A stretch of 64,000 bases of DNA from assembly GCA_949292175.1 (NCBI GenBank), contig CASEYJ010000007.1, positions 36,564 to 100,563 on the forward strand. The letters are read 5' to 3'. The translations under genes and the position numbers were made by a program. Below are positions 9,901 to 17,778 of this stretch, piece after piece. Position 1 is the first letter of the stretch. Each line of letters starts with the position of its first letter. The DNA is from an uncultured bacterium. Lineage in GTDB: Bacteria; Cyanobacteriota; Vampirovibrionia; Gastranaerophilales; Gastranaerophilaceae. Below the pieces are notes generated by a model, which was given only the letters and a program-made list of their open reading frames with translations, was not told the DNA's origin and did not search any database.

Positions 9901-10246
9901 AAAAATCATTATATTTTCGATACTATTAGTAGGTTTAATATGTTTATCAGTGCAATCAGGCTGGTGTGTTGACGCGGTACAAAATGCCGTACAAAACACA
10001 GCAGCCTTGCCTGCTGATATACCAATGAAAACCGATTCAATGAAAAGCGTGTTTATGAAATTTGCACTCACTATGGTTGGAGTGTTTGTCTCTTTATTTG
10101 TTATATGGGCAGGCTTAAACATTTTCAAAAAATTTACAACTAAACTTCCAAAAGAGAAAACAGACAGGCCAACAAGTGACTTGGATTCACCAAAGACGAC
10201 CGATGAAGCTATTGTTTTTTTCATAAATAAAAACAGGTTGAAATAA
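9887..10246 (+). CDS. Small membrane protein, possible OadG-like
   Basis: The gene overlaps the end of the RNase gene and uses a TTG start (9887 or 9890) with AGAGG 6-9 bases upstream. The product of about 119 residues has a signal-peptide-like N-terminus (KNKKIIIFSILLVGLICLSV), a short loop rich in Ala/Gln/Asn, and one transmembrane helix (MVGVFVSLFVIWAGLNIF). A basic cytoplasmic tail follows. The size and helix-plus-tail layout recall OadG/gamma subunits of Na+ decarboxylases, but this similarity is weak and no partner decarboxylase subunits are in the window. Confidence 0.65.
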   Translation: MLKNKKIIIFSILLVGLICLSVQSGWCVDAVQNAVQNTAALPADIPMKTDSMKSVFMKFALTMVGVFVSLFVIWAGLNIFKKFTTKLPKEKTDRPTSDLDSPKTTDEAIVFFINKNRLK

Positions 10247-10268
10247 CAAACTACCAAGGAGGATTTTA

Positions 10269-10502
10269 ATGAACAAAAAAATAGGTTCCGGTGCAATAGG
10301 AATGCTCCTTGCAATGTTAATCATTGCTCTACTTTTTATATTTATGATGCCAATGTTAAAAGACTTTGGCGGAGCAGGGTTTGGCGGAAGTTCACTAAAT
10401 AAAGAAAGTGTAGAAGAACAAGTTAACAAACAAGTTAAAGACATTGAAAGAATGCGACAACAAACAATAGACATTAACAGAAATATAAATCAGGAATACT
10501 AA
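10269..10502 (+). CDS. Small single-pass membrane protein
   Basis: The 77-residue product has one transmembrane helix (IGMLLAMLIIALLFIFMMP), a Gly/Ser-rich hinge, and a charged helical tail (KESVEEQVNKQVKDIERM). AAGGAGG stands 7 bases before the ATG. It sits 22 bases after the OadG-like gene and 4 bases before the TPR gene, so it belongs to the same transcript. The function is unknown; the tail looks suited to protein-protein contacts, perhaps with the TPR protein. Confidence 0.68.
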   Translation: MNKKIGSGAIGMLLAMLIIALLFIFMMPMLKDFGGAGFGGSSLNKESVEEQVNKQVKDIERMRQQTIDINRNINQEY

Positions 10503-10506
10503 GAAA

Positions 10507-12273
10507 ATGGAAAACATTAATTTAGATGAAGTTACAGACTTAATACAGAATAAAAAATTTGAAGAAGCTCGTTCAATATTAGAACCGCTGGCGTCTGGAG
10601 ATGAAAAACACATAGACGGACTAAAACTTCTTGGACTATGTAACATAAATCTCGACCGTTACGAAGAGGCAAAAAGCAATTACGAAACAGTCGTAAAATA
10701 TGCGCCGGAAGATGCTCTAAGTTGGTTCTATCTGGCTAGCTGCTATGACAATCTTGAAGACAATCTCCACGCAGTAGCAGCCTATGAAAAGGTTATTGAA
10801 CTTAGAGAAAATTATGTAGAAGCATACAAATGCCTTGCTGTTATTTATATAAAAAACAGACAAGAAGAAAAAGCTATAGAATACGGCAAAAAGGCTCTTG
10901 AATTTGAAAAGACAGATTATACACTCTACTACATTGTCGGAACAGCTTATATGTCGCTTAAAAACTTTGAAGAAAGTGTTAAATATCTTGAAAAGGCTCT
11001 TGAACTTCAACCAAATCATTCTCAGCTTTACAACAACTTGGGAACCTCATACATTACAATAGGTAACCTTGAAAAAGCATACGAAAATTTTGTAAAAGCC
11101 AGCAAGCTTGATCCGGATAACTCAATCACATATTTTAATATTGCCTCAATTTTGCAAATACAAAACAAACACAAAGAGGCCTGTGAATATTTTGCCAAAG
11201 CTTACACAATAGAACCTAACGACAGTTATTTAACAGCGATGGCGTTATCTGAAGTAAAAATTCAAGACTGGGAAAACGCAATTAAACACTATAAACTTTT
11301 GGCAACGCACCATCCGGAAAAACAAACTTTCCAATATAATTTGGCTTGCTGCTACGAAGAAACCGGCGAATACAGATATGCGATTGCAATACTAACAAAA
11401 CTTGTATCTATGAACCCTAAGTCAGTTTCTATGTCACAAAAACTCGCAGAACTATTCTTGAAAACAAACCAACCAATCCTTGCAAAAGATATCTACGAAA
11501 GACTATTACTGCTTGGAAATGTTGGATTTGAGGTTTATTATAAATTCGCTCATATTTGTCTAACCCTACAAGATTTAGACCGAGCTGAAAAAATTCTAAA
11601 AAAAGTCATTGAACTTAAGCCTGATTTTGCAAATGCTCATAAAGACCTTGGCGTTTTATATTTAAGCAAAAGGTTATTTGACTACGCAAAAGATGAATTC
11701 ACAGCGGCCCTAGATGTTGCCCCTGAAGACTTTTCTATATTATCTGAATATGCAAACTTCCTTCACGCAACAGCTGACTTCAAAGAAGCTGATAAATATT
11801 ACCAAAAAGCCCTTGAAATAAATCCAAACGGATATGAAACTTTAGCTTTTTCAGCTTTAAACAAAATGTTCTTGAAAGAATATGATATAGCATTAGAACA
11901 AATAAACAAAGCTATTGGAAACTCTTTGCAAAATGGATTTTTCCTATACATAGCAGGGAAAATAAGATTTTTAATGAAAAATTACGAAGATGCTAAGATG
12001 TACTTGATCAAATCTTTTGAATTGGAACAAAATCCAGAAGTTAAGAATCTACTTGCAATGTGTTATTACGAATTAAAAAATTACGAGCAAGCTAAAAACA
12101 TCTTCAAAAATCTGCTTGAAACAAATCAAGATAACATAAATCTTCTTTTATGGATTGCAAAATGCGACAAAGAGCTTGGAAACACAGATGAAGCCTTAAA
12201 AAATCTTGAAACGGCAGTTGATATTTTCCCAGAATTTGAAGAAGCTCACGAAATGATTAGAGAACTTTCATAG
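10507..12273 (+). CDS. Tetratricopeptide-repeat protein
   Basis: All 588 residues are tandem 34-residue helical hairpins with TPR consensus positions, for example ALSWFYLASCYDNLEDNLHA and SQLYNNLGTSYITIGNLEKA. More than a dozen repeats follow one another. There is no signal peptide and no catalytic domain, so it is a cytoplasmic scaffold or adaptor. It is the last gene of the run that starts with the radical SAM and RNase genes and ends at a strong palindromic terminator. A link to RNase E/G or to the two small membrane proteins is an inference from position. Confidence 0.9.
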   Translation: MENINLDEVTDLIQNKKFEEARSILEPLASGDEKHIDGLKLLGLCNINLDRYEEAKSNYETVVKYAPEDALSWFYLASCYDNLEDNLHAVAAYEKVIELRENYVEAYKCLAVIYIKNRQEEKAIEYGKKALEFEKTDYTLYYIVGTAYMSLKNFEESVKYLEKALELQPNHSQLYNNLGTSYITIGNLEKAYENFVKASKLDPDNSITYFNIASILQIQNKHKEACEYFAKAYTIEPNDSYLTAMALSEVKIQDWENAIKHYKLLATHHPEKQTFQYNLACCYEETGEYRYAIAILTKLVSMNPKSVSMSQKLAELFLKTNQPILAKDIYERLLLLGNVGFEVYYKFAHICLTLQDLDRAEKILKKVIELKPDFANAHKDLGVLYLSKRLFDYAKDEFTAALDVAPEDFSILSEYANFLHATADFKEADKYYQKALEINPNGYETLAFSALNKMFLKEYDIALEQINKAIGNSLQNGFFLYIAGKIRFLMKNYEDAKMYLIKSFELEQNPEVKNLLAMCYYELKNYEQAKNIFKNLLETNQDNINLLLWIAKCDKELGNTDEALKNLETAVDIFPEFEEAHEMIRELS

Positions 12274-12305
12274 AAAAAATCCCTGACAATTGTCAGGGAT
12301 TTTTT
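12274..12305. terminator. Perfect 32-base palindromic bidirectional terminator
   Basis: Sixteen bases starting AAAAAATCCCTGACAA are followed by their exact complement, giving A and T runs on both sides. It ends the TPR operon on the plus strand and the convergent acidic-protein gene on the minus strand, and it touches the stop codon of the latter. Confidence 0.9.
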
Positions 12306-13615
12306 TAATCTTCTGTTGGAGTTTCTCCAAAAATTCTTATTGCAAGCTCAAGGACTTTATTCCAGTCATACAAAGCAGGAGGAATCTTACCTAATCTTGC
12401 ATAACCAATGGCCTCATCTTTTGAATAGTCCACAGTACTACCATCTTTATTTGCTTGGATTGTCACGGTTTTAATCTTACCGTTAGCATCTCTTGTTATT
12501 TCTATTTTCTGTCCATTTGGCAAAGTTACAGACTCTTCTTTAGAATCCTTAACCTTTTGAACTTTGAGTTTGGGCTCTGCATACGCAGCTACTGCAAGAT
12601 TTAGATTTGCGCCCACAAATAAAGATTTTTCTTCTGTATAATTCTTTAATGCAGCTTTTTCGGCTTCAGTAGTTGGTTTAAAATCTGATTTCATAATTGC
12701 AGCAGCATCTTCTGTAATTTTTGCTTCTCGATCTTCGGCAGACAATTTACCATCACCTGAAACCGTCTCAGGAGGATCATCTACATCATCTGTTTCATCT
12801 GGAACTTCATCTTCTTCTTCAACAGTGGCAGCCGATGAAACATTTGCGCTTGCAATACTAACACCATGTCCCTCTGAGTCATTCATCTGAACCAACATAG
12901 GAACACCGTTTATTGTTCTAAGATCATATCCATTACCTTTTGAATATTTACCTCCAGGTCCTGAAGTACATTTGTATACGACTTTATCAGTAACACTGGT
13001 ATCAAGTTCAAACGTATAAACTCCGCCATTATCAGCATCAGTTATTGTAAATTTGGCAGGATTTTCACCATTTTTCGCTTCACCTTCAACCGTAATCTTT
13101 CCATGAATAGGACGAGTTGGAAGATTTCCATCAGCATCAGGTTCATCGATTACTTCAAACTGTTTACCATTCAAATCTGCCCAGTTAGCTTTATCGGCTG
13201 GCTTATTTTCACCTTTGTACTTATTAACTTGTCGTTCTTCTGTTTGGGCTTCAGGGGTTTCTGACTGTTTTGGAGCATCAGTCTTTTCTGACGTCTTAGC
13301 TTCCGCTGCTGGATCCTTAGCATCCTTTTCTACAGGTTTAGCCTCAGGAACCTTCGCAGATGCTAATTGTTTTGTACGCTCCTGCATTGCCGCATAATGC
13401 TGAATAGCCTCCTCGGTCGGAATCATTGAAAATTCTCTTCTTTCCGGAACTCCATTACTTGGAACAGGTAGATCAGGATGTCTTAATTTAAACTCTTCCC
13501 AGACCCTATAAGTAGTATCGCTTCGGACAACTTCAACCTTTGCAGACTCTCCAAGTGCAGCCTTTGTTCGTCTTGCAACATCTAAAATCTTTGCATCTAT
13601 ATCATGATCACCCAT
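12305..13615 (-). CDS. Acidic low-complexity hypothetical protein
   Basis: The 436 residues contain no signal peptide or membrane helix. The N-terminal 90 residues look folded (IDAKILDVARRTKAALGES). A Lys/Glu/Ala/Pro linker (about 90-135) leads to a possible beta domain (about 145-255) ending in a very acidic stretch (VEEEDEVPDETDDVDDPPE). An EF-hand-like loop (SGDGKLSAEDRE) near 290 and a C-terminal region with NGQKIEITRDANGKIKTVTI follow. No family is recognised. The ATG has GAGG upstream. It is monocistronic, between a terminator and the nusA terminator. It may be a large lineage-specific structural or secreted (non-Sec) protein. Confidence 0.7.
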   Translation of the reverse strand: MGDHDIDAKILDVARRTKAALGESAKVEVVRSDTTYRVWEEFKLRHPDLPVPSNGVPERREFSMIPTEEAIQHYAAMQERTKQLASAKVPEAKPVEKDAKDPAAEAKTSEKTDAPKQSETPEAQTEERQVNKYKGENKPADKANWADLNGKQFEVIDEPDADGNLPTRPIHGKITVEGEAKNGENPAKFTITDADNGGVYTFELDTSVTDKVVYKCTSGPGGKYSKGNGYDLRTINGVPMLVQMNDSEGHGVSIASANVSSAATVEEEDEVPDETDDVDDPPETVSGDGKLSAEDREAKITEDAAAIMKSDFKPTTEAEKAALKNYTEEKSLFVGANLNLAVAAYAEPKLKVQKVKDSKEESVTLPNGQKIEITRDANGKIKTVTIQANKDGSTVDYSKDEAIGYARLGKIPPALYDWNKVLELAIRIFGETPTED

Positions 13616-13740
13616 AAAATCCTCACTTTATACTTCTCGACTTCATATAATTATATAAAGTCGTATTAGTATATAAAATTGACATAACAAGTAAATACTT
13701 ATGCTTATTTGTAATAAAAGTTTACATTTGTAAGCACAAA

Positions 13741-13769
13741 AAAATCCTCTACGAAAGTAGAGGATTTTT
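13741..13769 (-). terminator. Terminator of the rimP-nusA operon
   Basis: The stem AAAATCCTCTAC/GTAGAGGATTTT closes on a GAAA (TTTC on the minus strand) loop. On the minus strand it is followed by seven T residues. It lies 15 bases past the nusA stop. Confidence 0.9.
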
Positions 13770-13783
13770 GTCAGTGTTCGAAA

Positions 13784-15025
13784 TTAAACTTCATCTTCAG
13801 AAGATTCATCTTCGCTAACTTCATCAGCCGGTTGAATATCTTCTTCATCATATGCTTGTTGATTCATTTCTTCTTCAATTTCCTGTTGAAGTTCATCATC
13901 TTCATGTTCGAAATCGTCTTCAATTACTTCTTCAGGTTCTTCATACACATGAGCTGCTTCAGCCTTTTCCATCTGAGAAACACTCTTGATATCGATCTTC
14001 CATCCGGTCAACTTGTGAGCAAGTCTTACGTTCTGACCTTCACGACCGATAGCTAATGACAATTGATCATCCGGAACAACAACCATAGCTTCGTGAGCAT
14101 ATTCATCATCCGCAAGAATATCAACAGAAACAACTCTTGCTGGAGAAAGAGCATTTACGATATATTCAACAGGATCTTCTGAATATCTTACGATATCAAT
14201 TTTTTCATTCTTAAGTTCAGAAACAATAGTCTGAATACGGCTTCCGCGAGGTCCGATACAAGCACCAACACTATCAACCTCAGGATCATTTGACCATACA
14301 GCAATCTTTGTTCTAAATCCTGCTTCACGAGAAATTGATTTAATTTCAACAATACCGTCTTCAATTTCAGGAACTTCAAGTTCAAAAAGTTCACGAACGA
14401 TTTCAGCATGAGCGTGAGATACGATTACTTGAGGAAGTCTTGTTGTTTCTTTAACGTTAAGAACAAAAACTCTAATTCTGTTGCCAGGCTTGTAATATTC
14501 GCCAGGGATTTGTTCCTTCTGAGGCATAATAGCATCAGTCTTACCGATGTTAACAATAACGTTTCTATTTTCAACACGTTGAATAATACCTGTTGTAAGA
14601 GTACCTTTCTTTTCCAAAAATTCATTTAGAACAAGGTTTCTTTCAGCTTCTCTAATTCTCTGTGTCAAAACTTGTTTTGCAGCCTGAGCAGCGATTCTGC
14701 CGAACTGTTCAGGAGTAACTTCAAGTTTAACTTCATCGCCGGCTTCAACATCTTCATCAATTTCTTTAGCTTCAGCAAGAGAAATTTGAGTTTCATCATC
14801 TTCAACAGAATCAACAACAACCTTTGTACTGAAAACACCGATTTCACCCGATTGCTCATCCAAAATCGCTTCAATATTAGTTGCTTCTTTGTTTCTCATA
14901 TGCTTTTTGTAAGCTGCAACCATTGCATCACAAAGAGAATTTACAAGAACTTCTTTTGATATTCCACGTTCTCTTTCCAATTCTTCAAGCGCTTCATTTA
15001 AGTTTCCGCCGCCAATTTTAATCAT
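13784..15025 (-). CDS. nusA: Transcription termination/antitermination factor NusA
   Basis: This RNA polymerase-associated factor controls pausing, termination and antitermination. The N-terminal polymerase-binding domain spans about 1-130 and the S1 domain about 135-205 (GIIQRVENRNVIVNIGKTDA). Two KH domains follow, with GACIGPRGSRIQ near 235 and LAIGREGQNVRLAHKL near 305. The last 50 or so residues form a highly acidic tail in place of the longer C-terminal repeats of E. coli; a tail of this kind is common outside Proteobacteria. AAAGGAG precedes the ATG. It follows rimP by 33 bases in the usual order. Confidence 0.96.
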   Translation of the reverse strand: MIKIGGGNLNEALEELERERGISKEVLVNSLCDAMVAAYKKHMRNKEATNIEAILDEQSGEIGVFSTKVVVDSVEDDETQISLAEAKEIDEDVEAGDEVKLEVTPEQFGRIAAQAAKQVLTQRIREAERNLVLNEFLEKKGTLTTGIIQRVENRNVIVNIGKTDAIMPQKEQIPGEYYKPGNRIRVFVLNVKETTRLPQVIVSHAHAEIVRELFELEVPEIEDGIVEIKSISREAGFRTKIAVWSNDPEVDSVGACIGPRGSRIQTIVSELKNEKIDIVRYSEDPVEYIVNALSPARVVSVDILADDEYAHEAMVVVPDDQLSLAIGREGQNVRLAHKLTGWKIDIKSVSQMEKAEAAHVYEEPEEVIEDDFEHEDDELQQEIEEEMNQQAYDEEDIQPADEVSEDESSEDEV

Positions 15026-15058
15026 AATTTTCTCCTTTATTATTAATCTGTTTTATTA

Positions 15059-15544
15059 TTAATCTATATATAATTTTGCTGATTGAATATTACTTCTTGG
15101 AATTTGAAGCTCAACACCATCATCAAATCTAAAAAACTTCAATCCATTCACATCATCAAAATCAAGAATTTCACCTTTAAAAATCTTCTCAGTTTCCCCT
15201 TCTAAAGGTTCCTTCAACTTTATTGAAACTCTACGGCCTTTAAAGATAACAAATTCTTTATCAGACTTAAACTTTCTTTCTAACCCCGGGGAAGAAACCT
15301 CCAAATAATACTTTACAGGAATAAGTTCATCAAGAAAATCGCTTAAGCTTCTTGTAACCTTTTCACAATCGTCCAGAGTAACATCCTTTTCTGAGGAATA
15401 CAAATATATACGAAGGAACCATCTATGATTTTCTTTAACGAATTCGATCTCAATAGGAACATATCCAAAACGCATAGCGGTATTTTCAATTAATGGAGTA
15501 ATTTTGTCGATAATTTCGTATTTATTAATATCCTGTTTTGACAT
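15059..15544 (-). CDS. rimP: Ribosome maturation factor RimP
   Basis: This protein assists 30S subunit assembly. The two-domain pattern is present: an alpha/beta N-terminal domain containing LYSSEKDVTLDDCEKVTRSL and the conserved YLEVSSPGLER, then an SH3-like C-terminal domain (KIFKGEILDFDD). An in-frame GTG at 15550 is also possible, but ATG at 15544 is preferred: AAAGG lies 10 bases before it, against only 4 for the GTG. The transcript must pass a terminator-like hairpin (15573-15602) just upstream. Confidence 0.92.
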   Translation of the reverse strand: MSKQDINKYEIIDKITPLIENTAMRFGYVPIEIEFVKENHRWFLRIYLYSSEKDVTLDDCEKVTRSLSDFLDELIPVKYYLEVSSPGLERKFKSDKEFVIFKGRRVSIKLKEPLEGETEKIFKGEILDFDDVNGLKFFRFDDGVELQIPRSNIQSAKLYID

Positions 15545-15572
15545 ACACACCAGACCTTTCCTCTATTTGAAG

Positions 15573-15602
15573 AAAAAAGAACGGGGGTTCCCGTTCTTTT
15601 TT
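15573..15602 (-). terminator. Terminator-like hairpin in the rimP-nusA leader
   Basis: AAAAAAGAACGGG and CCCGTTCTTTTTT enclose a GGTT loop. On the minus strand a T run follows the stem directly. It can terminate the upstream coiled-coil gene, but a promoter lies between that gene and the hairpin, so the rimP-nusA transcript also carries it and it may act as an attenuator. Confidence 0.8.
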
Positions 15603-15627
15603 ATGCGACAATGCTGTCTTCTCTCAC

Positions 15628-15656
15628 ATTTTACCGTAAGTAAATTTAAAAGTAAA
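15628..15656 (-). promoter_or_regulatory. Candidate promoter of rimP-nusA
   Basis: Read on the minus strand: TTTACT (15656-15651), a 17-base spacer, and TAAAAT (15633-15628). The expected start is near 15621, giving a leader of about 75 bases that contains the terminator-like hairpin. Confidence 0.55.
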
Positions 15657-15680
15657 CCAATTCGTAAAGAAAAGTAAAGA

Positions 15681-17228
15681 CTATGTTGTTTCGGTTCCAA
15701 GCTGTTGTTTATACTCTTCTTCTGTAACTTTTTTACCATCAATTACAAAGATTGGTTGACCGTGAGAATCTAAGCCGCTCTTAAATTCATGCCCGCCCTG
15801 ATACACTACATCATCAAGATTTCGTATATCAACAGTTTCTTGCAAAGCCTGCTGTTCTGCGGAAACTTTTAGAAGTTTTTCCTCTTTTTTCTTAGCTTTA
15901 TCGACTTTACCACTCTCATTAAGCTGAGTACATTCAATCTGTAAATCAGTAACTTGTTTATTTAATTTTTCAAGTTCTTTATCTTCTTTTTCTTTAAGTT
16001 TCTTTAATCTATCCTCTTGTTTCGGAATTTCTTCCTTATACATATCTGCAGAAGCTTTTGCACTATCAAGTTTAGGTGGAACTTCCTGCAATATTTTATT
16101 ATTAGCATTAACTGCATCTTGCGCTGTTTTTACATTATTTTCAGCATCTTGAAGTTTTGGTTCAAGTTCCTTCAACTGAGCATTAGCATCGTTAATCTTC
16201 TTCTGCAAATCATCAACTCTGGCTTTAGCATTATCCATAGCTTCTTTAAGTTCCTGTTTATTAGGAGCATCAGCTGGAGCCGATTCATAAGCATTTTTGG
16301 TATTATTATAAGAATCCAGAGCTTTATCAAGGGATTGTTCAGTGGAGTTTCGGGTATTCGTCAGGTCGCCAACCTGTTTCTTCAAACCATCGCGAGTTGT
16401 AGTTGCTGTTGTCAGATTAGTTTGATAAGTTTCTTTATTATCATTTGCAGTTTTTAATTGCTGCTCTAAATCAGTAACAGTAGCATTAGTAGTCTCTAAA
16501 TCAGCTTTTGAAGAAGTTATTGCCGAGCCTAAATCTGCTGAGCTTTCTGCGCCTTTCATTCTCTTAACATTATTAACTGTCGATTCACTGGCCTTTGCAA
16601 CACTCTTACTGCCTGTTCCACCTCCCTCGGAAGCTTTACTATCCTTGGTAGAGAAAGTATCCCAGATAGTTTTACCTAAATTTATAATATCTGTTGCAAT
16701 ACTTGTCGCAGACGTTGCGGTGGTTACGGCATCGGCTGTCGTAGTACTATTTTGAGTATAAGTAGGAGTCGTTGTCGCATAAGCTCCTCGACCATATGCT
16801 CCATCTAATAATCGCTGCATAGCCCTATCATTATAACCGGTCATATTAGAAGCTCTAGTATAACCAAAATCTTGATATTGGAGAGTTTTAGGGCGTACGT
16901 ACTCAGTAGTTCTTCCTGCTGATACATAATTTTCACTTCTTTGTGTACCTTGCTGAGGAGATGTTCTTGAAGTAGCAGCACTATGTGAAGATACGCTATT
17001 CATAGTTCGGACCGGAGCATTACCATTTAAGATTGACCCTGTATTAGAATTCCAACTTCCAGTCGCACGCTGCATTGTAGTCAAATTTGCGGCTGCAGAT
17101 GTAGCTGTTGAATTGCGCGCTTGTGTAGCTCCTGACGATCCTTTGTCAGAAGAAAAATTGTCGCGTATGCTGGTATTCGAATTAAATGAGGTTCGAACAC
17201 CGGGTTTGAATTTCAACTCAACGTTCAT
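15681..17228 (-). CDS. Long coiled-coil protein, lineage-specific
   Basis: The first 190 or so of 515 residues are Ser/Thr/Asn/Gly-rich and probably disordered (for example SGATQARNSTATSAAANL). Residues about 225-460 have long heptad patterns rich in Lys/Glu/Asp/Gln (AKARVDDLQKKINDANAQL; EEIPKQEDRLKKLKEKEDKE), so a long coiled coil is expected. The end is globular or flexible. There is no signal peptide and no membrane helix. The very start (MNVELKFKPG) contains a short aromatic-Lys motif seen in other unknown proteins of the window. Function unknown; a filament, scaffold or surface protein exported by an unrecognised route is possible. Confidence 0.75.
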   Translation of the reverse strand: MNVELKFKPGVRTSFNSNTSIRDNFSSDKGSSGATQARNSTATSAAANLTTMQRATGSWNSNTGSILNGNAPVRTMNSVSSHSAATSRTSPQQGTQRSENYVSAGRTTEYVRPKTLQYQDFGYTRASNMTGYNDRAMQRLLDGAYGRGAYATTTPTYTQNSTTTADAVTTATSATSIATDIINLGKTIWDTFSTKDSKASEGGGTGSKSVAKASESTVNNVKRMKGAESSADLGSAITSSKADLETTNATVTDLEQQLKTANDNKETYQTNLTTATTTRDGLKKQVGDLTNTRNSTEQSLDKALDSYNNTKNAYESAPADAPNKQELKEAMDNAKARVDDLQKKINDANAQLKELEPKLQDAENNVKTAQDAVNANNKILQEVPPKLDSAKASADMYKEEIPKQEDRLKKLKEKEDKELEKLNKQVTDLQIECTQLNESGKVDKAKKKEEKLLKVSAEQQALQETVDIRNLDDVVYQGGHEFKSGLDSHGQPIFVIDGKKVTEEEYKQQLGTETT

Positions 17229-17339
17229 CTCTACGTACTCTCTCGTTTTATTAACTTATATATATAAAGTTTTTTACTTTCCACTTATTTCAACCTCGCA
17301 AGATTTTCGTTACATTTGTTAATATATTTGTAATAAAAC

Positions 17340-17367
17340 TTGAGAAAATTCAATCACTGATTATATT
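17340..17367 (+). promoter_or_regulatory. Candidate promoter for a small RNA
   Basis: TTGAGA (17340-17345), a 16-base spacer and TATATT (17362-17367) would start transcription near 17374. No open frame with a ribosome site follows; instead a set of nested inverted repeats does. Confidence 0.5.
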
Positions 17368-17373
17368 ATGCCC

Positions 17374-17508
17374 AAATTTAAATCATTCTATTCAAGGGTT
17401 TTACATGACTTAACAAACAAAAAATAAGCTAAACCCTTTGTGGATGATTTCCTTGAATATTTGCAAGTTTTTGTGAAGCGAAATTTACAAAATAATTGTA
17501 AATTTTTT
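17374..17508 (+). ncRNA. Candidate structured small RNA
   Basis: Directly downstream of the promoter, nested complementary arms occur: CAAAT 17373-17377 with ATTTG 17459-17463; AAATCAT 17380-17386 with ATGATTT 17444-17450; AAGGGTTT 17394-17401 with AAACCCTT 17431-17438. They form one long imperfect stem. A competing 9-base pairing exists (TATTCAAGG 17389-17397 with CCTTGAATA 17451-17459). A 10-base hairpin (17481-17490 with 17496-17505) followed by T residues could terminate it. The length of about 135 bases and the long interrupted stem resemble 6S-like RNAs, but no family is assigned. Confidence 0.4.
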
Positions 17509-17654
17509 CCCAAAATACGACTTTCCTTAAAAGTGTTATCAATACTATTTATACAGAATGTTAACAAATATTATTGTAACGAGATTGGCATGGACGACAT
17601 AAAAAGTGTGTCATTTTTTTTCTTTTAGGCTTATGATGGTTATACAAATCTTGG

Positions 17655-17726
17655 GAGGCGGGGTTAGTTAAAATCCGCCTCGGGGTAATCAATCAAAAGA
17701 ACGATTAACTCTTTTCAAAAATCGTT
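17655..17726 (+). promoter_or_regulatory. Structured leader upstream of cobO
   Basis: Two hairpins lie in the 150 bases before cobO: GAGGCGG 17655-17661 with CCGCCTC 17675-17681, and AACGATT 17700-17706 with AATCGTT 17720-17726. The first is GC-rich in an AT-rich setting. The conserved cobalamin-riboswitch B12 box is not seen, so this is not called a B12 riboswitch. The remaining sequence from 17229 to 17654 holds the coiled-coil gene's promoter region and the candidate small RNA. Confidence 0.4.
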
Positions 17727-17778
17727 TAAAATGGTGATGTAGATAGGAAACTTGATTTTGTATCGGAGGTAATTAGAA

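Noticed and set aside
9670..10314. 214-codon open frame on the minus strand opposite the RNase tail and the next gene
   Set aside because: Its product is a Phe/Cys/Arg-rich low-complexity shadow of the Lys/Glu-rich tail, it has no ribosome site, and the plus-strand genes have clear domains.
16017..16457. 146-codon plus-strand frame inside the coiled-coil gene
   Set aside because: It is antisense to the heptad region, gives an Ile/Phe/Ser-rich product without a family, and lacks a ribosome site.
17580..17778. Cobalamin riboswitch before cobO
   Set aside because: The expected position was read, but no B12 box or typical riboswitch core was found; only two simple hairpins are present.
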